DNA from: Hydractinia symbiolongicarpus
Taxonomy: Eukaryota; Cnidaria; Hydrozoa; Anthoathecata; Hydractiniidae
DNA: 64,000 nt
NCBI RefSeq assembly: GCF_029227915.1
Contig: NC_079882.1
Span: 28,136,001 to 28,200,000, forward strand
Direction: 5' to 3'
The translations under genes and the position numbers were made by a program. Shown in pieces: positions 35,090 through 46,700 of the stretch. The notes beneath the pieces are model-generated. The model was given only the letters and a program-made list of their open reading frames with translations. It searched no databases and was not told the origin of the DNA. How positions within the stretch are numbered: position 1 is the stretch's first letter; each line of letters starts with the position of its first letter.

Positions 35090-36390
35090 TTGATGTTGTT
35101 CCAAAATGTAGCTTTCTGTAGCAGTTTCTTCTCTGTGACATCATATTTAATAGTTGTTTTTAAATGTGTTAGTGTTGTGTGCGCAGCAGAAATCAACGAC
35201 TTTCGAACCAGTGTAGCAATGTATAGACTTAGAATACCACAATTTTTACTCAAAAATTATAGGCAAGTTGTGAATGCTTACAAAGTTTCGTATTTGCACA
35301 TGTATTTTCACAGGCAATAAAAGTAGGACCAAATATAGAAAATTGACTATTTATTCTAATTTATAGATTTAAAGGAATGCAAGATTAAAAAGGAGCTGGA
35401 ATAGTTTTGTTCTAACTGTATGCATGCGTGCGCATTTCTTATACGCAAAAAACAGCTACGTCAGACAGCAACTCATCTGGCTAGGTAGCTATATAAAAGT
35501 TTTTATTTTACTACATCTCCCTGAAAGTGATTTGTCTTCCAAAATGTTAGGCACCAATAGACATTAAGCTATACATGGTATAGATACATTGGTGTAACAA
35601 ATAGCAGGAACAAAATTATTGATGACAAAATAAGGATAAGCATGGAAGGCATTCTTGCCTTCAGCCAGCCAGCTATAGGGTAGCTAGCTAGCCCATACGT
35701 TATAATAAACTTCTCAAACTAAACACAGTTACATATAAATATATAAATATATAAAATATAATATATAAAATAAAATATAAATATATAAAAAACAATTAGA
35801 AAGAAAACTACAAAGTTATCAACCGAACAGTCTAGTCAGGTCTTGTTTTTGCCTTGAAACAGACCAGCACTGTTGGCTTACTTGATGGCTAATTACCCAG
35901 TGTGTTTTAAGAACAAAACAAGATGGATAGACATTGTAATTTAGTGACGATATAACATTCCACTGCGAAATGAACGCTGTGAAAAGAACTTTCTTTTGCG
36001 TACTTTATAACGTTCTTTTTGAATTCCATAATGTAACTATAAATTTGCAAAGTAAACAAAAAAGAAGGCGAAGAATTAGTTGACCATGTTCCAGTGGAAC
36101 TGTCCAGCCTTATTTATCATTTTACATGCGCAGATTCTGAAAACCATCTGACAGTTACATTATTGGGAAAAAGGAAGCGGGAAGTGGGTTTGGTAGTCCC
36201 GGCAAAGATTAACGTTCTAACCAAAGGCAAGAAAATAGCAATGGTATTGGATAGAGAAATATAAAAAAGAAGAACTTATTACAAATCTTGTTTTGAGTTG
36301 AAACATCAGGAAATGATTAGTTTAAAAAAATAAACAAAACTTGTGATAACTTAGCTTCATATATTCCCGCATGTACAATCTTCTAATTTT
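35090..36390. other. Intergenic with an AT microsatellite
   Basis: A (TATAAA)n-like low-complexity tract lies at about 35732-35800. GCTAGC-rich words at 35680-35700 recall R1 but do not align as a copy. No gene recognised. Confidence 0.4.
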
Positions 36391-36391
36391 C

Positions 36392-36540
36392 TTATAAACG
36401 CCCCGGGGCGTTTATAAAATATTTTTAATTTAGCGGGCGTTTAATAAATAGGGCGTTAGAAAGAGAGGGGCGTTTATAAAAAATTCAGTTTTAGAGGGGG
36501 CGTTAATTGAAGAGAGGGGTGTTAAATAGAGAAAATACGG
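36392..36540. repeat. Perfect 26-bp palindrome with GGGCGTTTA satellites
   Basis: TTATAAACGCCCC (36392-36404) is followed immediately by its exact complement GGGGCGTTTATAA (36405-36417). Variants of GGGCGTTTATAAA, GGGCGTTAGAAAGAGAGG and GGGGGCGTTAATTGAAGAG follow, ending GAGAAAATACGG. GC-rich repeats in AT-rich DNA of this sort are typical of MITE termini. The palindrome looks like two abutting inverted ends. Confidence 0.7.
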
Positions 36541-37516
36541 CATGTCAAGATATTAGTAGGAGTATAAGTCCATACTGGAAAAAGTTTAGCTTTTAACAGG
36601 ACTTTGGAAGATATTTAAAGAATAAATTTATGCTAACCAACTTGGTAGCTTTTACATGGACCCGATATGAGATTTGCCTGAAATGAGATTTCAAACCGCA
36701 ATAAAATTTCGTCGGTCGTGTTTACATCAGTTCTTCATATCGGGTTTGTGTAAAAACTGCGCGTACGTCATAACTTTGTACACACGCGCAGTAAACTTTT
36801 TAAACACGCGTAGTTACGTTTTAAACACGCGCGATAGTTTCATTTTGGATAAATCGTGTTTTCATGAATATTTTAGGGTTGAAATGAGAAATCATAAACT
36901 AAATGATAGTTATGATCTGGTCTTTATGGCAAAAATAAGTAAATTAATTTAAAAAAATAGAAAAAAACCTCGTTCCACGTTTTTCTCTCTTTTAATACTC
37001 TGCCCGATGTTTTCTGAGAAAATAATAAAGAAAAGCGGCTCCGTGTAGCGCGTCTGGAGTTTTCAGCAGAACGTAAACAAACATTTACGCAAGCAAAAAT
37101 TTTTGCGTGCGTTTCATAAATGTTTGTCACCTGACATGACAATATGACTAGTTTTGTCACTAGAACTCGTGACATACATGCAGATGTTTTGTTTCTAGTG
37201 TAAATAATTATATTAGTATATAAACGTTTACTTAGCTAGCTATCTGCCCATTTATACAGTTGAGGTAGCTAGCTAATATGCAAGTAAAAAATGCTTTGTT
37301 AGCCAGAAAATCACAAAACATTTGCGCGAATAGCTAGAAAATCATATAACTACTAAATGAGCTACTGATTACCAACCCTTTAATAACCAGTGTGACAATT
37401 TATTCATTATTTAAAATGCATTTCTATATAACTAGCTAACTACTTTTTTTACCTAAAAAAGTTTTTTTTGACAGATATTTAAAACACAAACCCCATCAAA
37501 CTCATTCCTCATCGAA

Positions 37517-37592
37517 GCCATGGCCCCTCCTGGAAATAATAGATAGGGTTTATCCCCCAATATTTGTGAGGTTAGCCATGTAAAATTTGGCC

Positions 37593-37623
<31 letters not shown>

Positions 37624-37625
37624 CC
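37517..37625 (+). repeat. SINE-type 3' tail and CT microsatellite upstream of acid phosphatase
   Basis: Bases 37517-37586 match the 3' tail of the SINE at 14156-14482 (CCATGGCCCCTCCTGGAAAT, AATAGATAGGG, GTGAGGTTAGCCATG). No tRNA-like head is attached. A (CT)n/(T)n tract follows at 37592-37625. The copy sits 100-210 bases before the acid phosphatase ATG, so it overlaps the probable promoter or 5' leader. Confidence 0.65.
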
Positions 37626-37726
37626 TCTTGGGTAACCAGAATGCTGATGTGCATTAATTATCTGTCAATAATCTTTCATTGGTTGAAAGGACTGCTGTAT
37701 AGTATCTCTATTATGTTTTAGTGAAA

Positions 37727-40700
37727 ATGAATTACTTCGTATTTGTGCTGCTTATTGCTTTTTGTCCATTTGGAAAGACAAGTGATGCCAAAACACTTGA
37801 GATGGTTCATTTAGTAAGTTTTTTTGTTAATGGACAGGGAGGTTGCAACTAAGCCTGGAAACTTGAAAAACCTTGAATAGCCTAAAACTGTCCTAAGGCT
37901 GTCTAAAAAACCTAGAAAAACGGGGAAAAACCTGAAATTTCTGACCAACTTTATAAGAAAGAAGCAGAAAAATTAAATTATGAGAAGCCTTATTTTTTCG
38001 GTATATATTGTATAGACCTTTTTGAATGTTCACATTTTCCATGATAAGCCCTTCTGGCTCTAACAACCGCATGGTAGGCGGAAAGATGTATGAGCTTGCT
38101 GAAAATATATCTTTTCAGCCCATTTCTTAATGCGAAAACAATGTTAAGGCTTTCGTATAAAGTCGTAACGAAACCTTAGTGTGAAGAAACAGACTAAAAA
38201 GGACCTTACTTCACCCAGCACCTGCATCTTTATGCTTCCCTTGTAATTGTTAAAGCCAAAATGGCTTACCGGTACCGTGGAGAAATCCACTTAGGCAAAA
38301 GTACAATGGAAAAAAATGTTGTTTGAGACTTGCTGACGTCAGCAGTGCAAATACAAAACAATAAATTGAGAAAATTGTTTCCATGTTGCATCCATTGTGT
38401 AGAGGTTAAAGCGCTGATCGAGAAAATGTATACAATATAATGTGCTTTTGATGAACGGCTAATGAGACATACGTTTTAGAAATTTTGCTGACGTCAGCAA
38501 CGTCTCCACAAAGTACAAATTTTTTTTTAAAAAAAATTGTATACCTGTTGCCTACATCGTATAGATCTTGAAACGCTGATCACGAAAATGTATAGGATTA
38601 TGTACTTTTGACAAACGGTTGCAGAGATATTAAGGTTTGAAGGTTTTTTGATGACGTCATCAACCCGTCCATTCCGAAACAGATTTGGGGGCCCAGGTTT
38701 GAGAAACTTACCCAAATTGGTCCTAGGTGGTCCCTAGTTACCCACGCGGTGAAAAATCATTGACGTCACCACCTCGTTTCCAAGTTATTTGGCCTGAAAG
38801 TTTTAGGTGCACTGTAATGGCTTCATTAATTTAATATAGGATATTGACGTTAAAGTAGTGTTAATGACGTCGCGCCGTAACGTCAAAAAATTTAACATAT
38901 TAGACATGCATTTTTCGGTAACATCAAAGGAAAATGAACACATCCACTTTGCCTGTTACGGACAGACACAGTCTCTGTATTATTATAAGAGATTATTATT
39001 GTTTATCTATAATAATAGCCGTCGTCTATCTGTTCTTGCGTATATTTGCCTTTTTGTTACGGAAACACGAAATGCGATATATAAAGGATGGGCGACCCAT
39101 GGATTTTTTCACGGGTTAACGACTAGTTTATTAATATTATCATTATTATTTGAATTAGGTTTATTGTCATATATATACAAAAGGTCTATTGATGTATCCC
39201 TGAATAGTTAGACTGTGTAAATTATATACTGACTTTAGCAGAATAGCTATCTATAGGAAAATCTGTTGCTTTTTTCAGAGAAACTTTTAAAAGTTAAAAA
39301 AGTCACAAAGTTTTTGGAAAAATTCACAGTATAAATCTGAAATTGGTATTATTTGCAAGATTAACCCTTGCAATTGTGATTTATAATTTTTCAAATTGTT
39401 TGCTGGGAAAAAATATTATATATGTTTGAAATGAATATCCAGTTAGTTTTTATTTTGTTATCATGAACTAGTCGATGAGGCCCGTGAATAATTCACGAGC
39501 CTCATCGAACAATGGAAAAATTAGGTTATACAAAAAAAGGCAAAATTTGCTTATCTGTTGCCTGTAATGTGTAGTGCTTGAAACGCTGATGAAAGAATGT
39601 ATAGGATCGTGCTGAATGTGTAAGAAGATATAAGGGTTTAAAAAATAAAAAAAATTGCATATTTATGATATTGTGAACCCTTGGGATTCTGCAAGCAGGC
39701 AATACATGATGCCAGGTTGATATAGAGCAGTATTGCCCATCATCAAGATAAGAGGTAACTAAAAATGTAAACAAAAACGAAACAAATTTAAAGATGCACT
39801 GGAAATGATTTTTTATCTACACAACTACAATACATTAACTGGTGAAAAACACGGCACTTAGACAGACCTCAGGTAACTGGGTATTATTGTATTGAAGTTT
39901 TGTGATGGTCATTTTTGAGAGTTTAGCGAAAATCCAAAAATTGTGAAATTCAGTTTCCTTAGTTTAGCAAATAACTTCATACAATGATTGGGCTTAGTTC
40001 AGTTCACTTTACATAGAAATCTTGGCAAATAAAATTTAAATCATGTTAATGAATAAATATATAAAGATAAAAAAGAAAATCTTTTAAATGTGAGTCAAAC
40101 TGACTCAGTCAAAGTGCTTATAACGTATCATTAAATTGATTTGAAATGAAAACCCCCCTCTATAAATTCTTCTTTCCTCATCTTCTGCTTTACTAAACAT
40201 TCTCAACAAAAAAAATCATTTACTTCTATCAATTCTTAAACACACTTCACTTCCTTCTTAAGAAAATGCCACACTCAAAAAACTGTACAAAACAATTTAA
40301 CATAAGAAGACAACTACATTTGGACAAGACAAACAACTCCATCTTTTTTAAACAACTTACAAAACCAGAAAAAGATGTATGTCTGCTCTGTTAAAAATAA
40401 AAAACAGACAAAATCAAAACATCTAAGATTAGCCTTTTTTACACTAACAGGAAAGTAAAAAAAGGGAGGATTTTGTTTTGCTTGTATGTTTACTTCCTGA
40501 GCTAAAAAAATCTATTGTTCTTTATGTGCTTTTTTGATTTATTATTTACACTTCTTCTTGTATAGCGTACTACACTATACAAGAAGAAAAAACGTTTTTT
40601 TGAAATCTAAAATATACATTTGAGAAGAACTTTTTTCTTGGCCGTCGATATTGTCCAAGATTGGCAGTCCAATGATTATATATTTCCCTTTCTCAATGTT

Positions 40701-43700
40701 AAAGTAATTAAACAAAACAATGTATTCCAAACAAACACATATTACATAAACAGTTTTTAATGTAAACTGGAAGCTTCATTCCTATGAAATAAAAATCGAC
40801 CTTACCACAACATTATTATTCAGGATATGGTCAAATAGATTCTTTTCAGTAATGTCATCAAGGAAAACTTACTAAAAAATCAGTTGAGAAACAAAGGGTA
40901 AGAATTACTATTGTGAAAAACTTGAAGTTCTTGTGGTTTTACAATTTCATGGAATAACTTCAGACATTCTTAATAAACAACACTTATTCGCAAGTGGATC
41001 TCAATACAACTTTTTGACTTGCAGACCTTGTGAAATGTGATAATATACCTTTATAAAGATTTACATCACTGACAGTGTATGAAGTACAGTGACTGACTGC
41101 TTGGCTACCAAAGTAGGTAAATAAAGAGATACTTGGAAAGACTATTTAAAAAAAGACAGACATAAGAAAATCACAAACTGTTACCTATAGGACTATGTCA
41201 AGTTCTAGCAACAGTGAAGGGTTACAAAGAAGAATAAAATGAGACCTTGTTGTTAAAAAAATTCAAAAATTTTATAACATTTTGCCCTTTTGAGTTTTTA
41301 ATAATTTAATAATAATTGATAAAATAATTCACACAATGTTGGCTAGTCCTGATATTTGACTTGAATTAAATTTGTGAATTTTACAAAAAAAAAAAGAATT
41401 AATGACATGTTGTTTCTTAATTTAAAACATTTTTACAAGGGCTTTTATGTGGCAGACATTAAATAAAAACCTGTAAATAAAGTTTTATATCTTTTTCTGG
41501 CAATTTCAATTCAAAACCCACACCCTTGGTTCTTCCTTTACCTAATATGATTAACCTTATGATTAAGGCTAGGATGCAGCTCAAGAAAAATTATAGTACT
41601 TTACGAAAATTACTATTTTTGTGATAAGTCACTAGAATTAGAAGGTTAATTACTTTTCACTAATATACATAAGGAAATAGTTTTGTGATAAATTTGCCAA
41701 TGTAGCTTGTTACACAAAATATAATTGCTCTGATATTTTTTTGTGAGCACATTGTTTTATCAATCGAATTAAACTCTCAAAACCCTTCAGGATTTAATTG
41801 TAACAGAAGACAAATGACTGATGTGTGATTTGTTGTGTATGTGGTAGATTGTATTTTGACTGTAATGTAGCTCCATATCGCTTAGTAAGGTCATTATTAT
41901 TTTTTTCAGCTGTATCGTCATGGCCATCGATCTCCAATATATATCTACCCAAAAGATCCATACCAAGAGAATACATCTTGGCCTGATGGACTGGGCAGAC
42001 TTACACAGGTTTGCAAATAAAGTTCTTTTAAATATATCTTAATTTTAGTTTAATCGACCCCTCCCCTTTGTGTAAATGATATTTTGATTTTTTTAAAAAT
42101 TTTCGGAAAAGGACTTCTTTTAGTAAAGTATTTAGATTCTTTGAATATAAAGTAATCGCAAGAAAATCTTAGGTTTTAATGCCAACATGAAATGGGACAA
42201 AGTGGCACAATCACCTTCTTTTTCACTTTAGAGGCAAGGAGAACTATGGATGTTTGAAAAAAAATTTAGTTTATATCTTTCACTTTGGCAATACTGTCTG
42301 TTTTTTATCTGTATTTTATTGAAAAAGCAAGTGTACTGCATTGATATTTTATCAGATTTGATATGTTATGTATGCTATCGATAATCCTCTTACACCAGTA
42401 GCTTGAAGCATTAGCAGAGGTGAAATGATAGACATAACCCAAATGCCAAAGTATAACTCAATATTGCCGATGCCGCGTTTTGTTAGATGCCAGGCACATG
42501 CCATCTTGGCATAATTATTAATTGAATTAATTCACCTTTATAGTACATTGATCAAGTTTAATAACAACTCTAAGCAGGGATAAAATAATTGGTGGCCGAT
42601 GGCTGTTAAAATCTCCTATTGCTATCCATCTATCCTGTTAAGATAACATCATATTTTATATATACATAAAATAATTTAGTTTAAAAGTCATAAAACATAT
42701 AATGAACAAAAAGGGCTTTCCAAAAAATTAAAATAATTTTCAAACAACAACGTTTTAACTGTTTAACACCATTTTTTAGTTTCTTTTATTGCGTAATGTA
42801 AACCTTTTAAAATTGTATTTATACGGACCCATACACTTGAATGCATTTCATGATTTGAACTAATAATATCACTCCTGTCCTACAGTTTTTTTTATTTCCC
42901 ATATAAATGTCATTGCTACTAGATTGTTCTTTTCATTGGAAATCTTGCTTCACAATTGCACCTGTATATATATGTCTTTTAGATTGGTATGAATATGGAG
43001 TATGACCTTGGAAAGTTTCTAAAGTCCAGATATATCAGCCAAAATTCATTAGTTAACTCTTCTTATCTTTACAAAGAGGTATTTATGAAGTTAACTTAAT
43101 TCTCCAACCCACCAGTCTTGCTGGTCAAACAAAAGTTGGTCATGATTTTGTCTATTCTGCTACAATTAAACACATTTTTTTTACTGGGTTTGGGTAAAAC
43201 ATTTTGCAGATCAAAAACTATTTAATGCTTCTGGCAGGCATTTATTTTCACAACTACATAATTTGGTTTTCATTAGATATTGATTTTGTGTGTAACTTAA
43301 GAATTTACATGCATTCGTTTTTATCTCAAATTCAAATTTGCATGACATTATGAAATAAGGAAAAACAATCATGGCAACACAAAACAGATGGTATGGGTTA
43401 GAAACCATATTTAGTTAGATTGATTTCACGTTCCTACTAGTACCCTGCACGTCTGTATTTTATTTGGATAAAACAAACATCCCCCAGAAAAAAAGTTAGA
43501 AAGATACAATGAAGAATTGTAAGTTATTTGTTAAATCAATACAACTGCTATTGCTACCATTTTTACTGACATACGCCAGTCATTATGTTTTACCATAATT
43601 AACTTGCTGATTATCATTAAGCAAAAGACAGAAAAAAGAGAGGAAAAAAAACAAATCAAGCATAAAGATTGCAAGGAATATCTAAGAATTTTATTCATAA

Positions 43701-46700
43701 TACCATGTGCTGGCAAAATATTTTTTACACAAAAAAGTAAATGCATATGTAGAAATTAGTACCCTCATATTTGCAACGGTTTATACCACTCCAAGATACT
43801 AAAATACAGCAATCTAAACAAAAATGTAAAATCATTTTGTCAGTTTGGGCAATGCAGTGTAGAGTGATCTAGCCGTTTTGTTTCTCCAAGTTTTTTTAGA
43901 AGACAATATATATAATTTACTACAGGTTTATATTCGAAGTTCTGATGTTGAACGGTGTTTGCAAAGTGCTGAAACACAGTTGGCAGGCTTTTATCCACCC
44001 AAAGGCTATCAGGTAAATTTCTCCTTTGTATTAGGTCTGTATTAACTTTATCTTGATAACCTCCTTATTTTGTTATTGATAATATTCTGTTATATCAGGT
44101 ATGGAACACAGCTATACCATGGCAACCTGTACCAGTACATACTGTACCTGCTGATGAAGATGCGGTATGTAGTGATCAAGTGAATTAGAACTTTAGAAAT
44201 CATAATTAAATTTATTGCTTCTCCATTCCTATGTGGAATTATTAAATGTTTTGTACAATACATCTTACATGAACAAATCAAGTACAGCAGCCATGGGAAT
44301 AACATAATACTTTCCAAAAAAAAGATAATTCTCTTGTCACCCACAAAATGTTTTGTATCATTTGTATCTTACTAGAAGATAATAATAATATGAACCAACA
44401 AAGAGAAATGATATGATATTAATATCTTCAAAAAATGTTTTATTTTCTCTTTTTGGATGGGAAAGGAAATTGCAATGAAGAGGTCTTGACAATTCTTTTT
44501 GTCAATGTTTTATACTAAAAATACGTGAAAAAAACTTTGCTTTAATTTATCTAAATTTTGCCATAGTAAGTAGCAAACACATGTAAAACGATAAAGTAAT
44601 CCAGACCTCCTTAAACTGAAATAAGATCAGAATAAATTAAAACCACTCAGCAAATAAGAATTTGTTTATTTTAAGAATGTAAGAATTTTTTTGATTCATA
44701 CTTTTTTTCCTGTTAGGTATTAAGACCAGATGATACAGTTTGTCCACGATTGTTTGAGCTAGAAGATGACAAAAAAAGAGAACCCATATATTTACAGAAA
44801 CAGGCGCAATACAAGGTAAGTGATGCATTGTCTTGTTTTTTTTATTCAAACAATACATAGATGGTTAGCTGGTTCTAATATGCTAAAACTGCAATCTTTT
44901 CTTTGTAAACAGTGTTTATTTTTTTTAATTCTACATAAGATAAATGTAGAAGAAAACCACATCTATTTTAGATATACAACATCAGGTATTTTTTGTTGTT
45001 TCGAATATTGCTTCTATATGCTCAAATACCATAACTATCGATTGATTGCCTATGATTTTTAAGGTGTTATAATGGATTTTTCCTCAGGGTTATGATGTAC
45101 TAATATTCAAAGTTCGACTTACTAACATTTAGGGTTTGAGTTACTAATAGTTGCAATGTGTGCATGTTTTAAATTTGCACACATTGACACGTGGTTAACA
45201 CATTTTTTTTAAAAAAAATTTTTGTGTCCATATAATAAACTTTTGGTATTTCGGTAATCTACTAAATTTTCTTTGGGTAAAAACATTTTTCCCCAGGTTA
45301 TGTGATTGTAGGTTATGTAATTTTGGATATTAAAACTCTTTTTTTTGTAGGACTTTATGAAACAACTTAGTAATTATACTGGTATGCTTGTAAACTTCGA
45401 TAATCTATGGCAGATCGGAGACGCTTTAAAATCTGAGGTATGTAAATTGATTTTTTGTGTTGGTTTTGATATTTTGCTATTTATTGCATAAATGTTATCA
45501 ACTTTTTTTATTTTTTTGACTTTGCATTACTGTAAAGTATAAAATCCCCCTAGAATAAATAATAGAAGTAGATCATGAACATTGATCGATCGATTTTATG
45601 TCCAATTTTTAAAAGTTTTTAAGCTTAACCTTGGACCATTCGCGAATGTTAAAGCGTGCAATTTTCTGAGAGCATTGATTTTTAAAGTGTTACGTTCGAA
45701 ATCTTTTAATTCGGCAGAATGCAAAAATTTGGCGAAAGTTTTTACCCTCAAAGGTTCTGCGTAGTTTTTTAATAACGAAGATTTATTAAGTGGTATATTA
45801 CATTGGTACGAAAAACTTGGTTGTGCCAAAAATCGGTTATTTTCAATCCTGTCAAAAAAAAAAACAGAAAAAAATTAATAATTTTACATTCTGACATATT
45901 TTTTATTTTTAACGTGATGCTGGTCTGTTTAGTTTTTAACTGTTATGAAATATTTCTTCCTTGTACATTTTATATTTAACCTTTTTTGGAATTTATTTAC
46001 TTTTGTATTTATTAGAACAAAAACTCTTTTCATCCCAATTTCGTGATAGAAAAATAACTGGTTAAACTAAATGTGTTATTTTTTAATCATATTTGTAAAA
46101 ACAAGAATATCTTCTCCATATACTCTTTTGGTATGACATATGAAGATGCAATTTTATTCATTTTTCTTAAATCTATTACTGTTTCATGAGAAACATTGTT
46201 CATTAGAAGCAAGGAGAATTGCTCAACAATTTTGAATTGCAGGCAAAATAATTTTGCTGTCGTAAAAGTTCTGCAAGGGAGCAATTACCGTGAAATATTT
46301 GTTTACATTTAGAAAGTGGCTGGTTTTAAAATTCCTAGTTGGGCGCAGCAAAACTGGAACAAGCTTTTGGAAATTACAGAATGGGTATTTCTTAACAAAT
46401 ACAAGGGTAGTGATGAGCTGGGAAGACTTTTAGGGGGTATGTCACCAATTTGAATTATCATGCAGAAATTAGTATTTAATTCCATTCCTTTTTTTTAATT
46501 TTCTTATTTGTGTGATTTTTCCATGATGAAGTCTCGTAAAGTGCAACCCAACTATACAAAATAGTTTCAGTCTGTAAAATTTGTTGTCTTAGCAACAGCA
46601 AAGCATCGCAAATCAGCTACAATTAATGTGTGATAATGATGTGTTCAAAATTTTAATCCCTGGTTCTGCATGTTTCTGAGAAAAAAAGTGAAAGTAAAAA

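Noticed and set aside
38934-39119. Open frame that starts with the same residues as the one at 58056-58445 ([20 protein letters not shown])
   Set aside because: Both starts lie in the last part of repeat R2. The shared peptide is just the translation of a repeat, and the two frames diverge as soon as R2 ends.
39473-39507. Hammerhead ribozyme at the R2 start
   Set aside because: The GATGAGGCC...GAA arrangement looks suggestive, but the CUGAUGA core and the GAAA side of stem II are not present in the right order. It is better described as a simple foldback.
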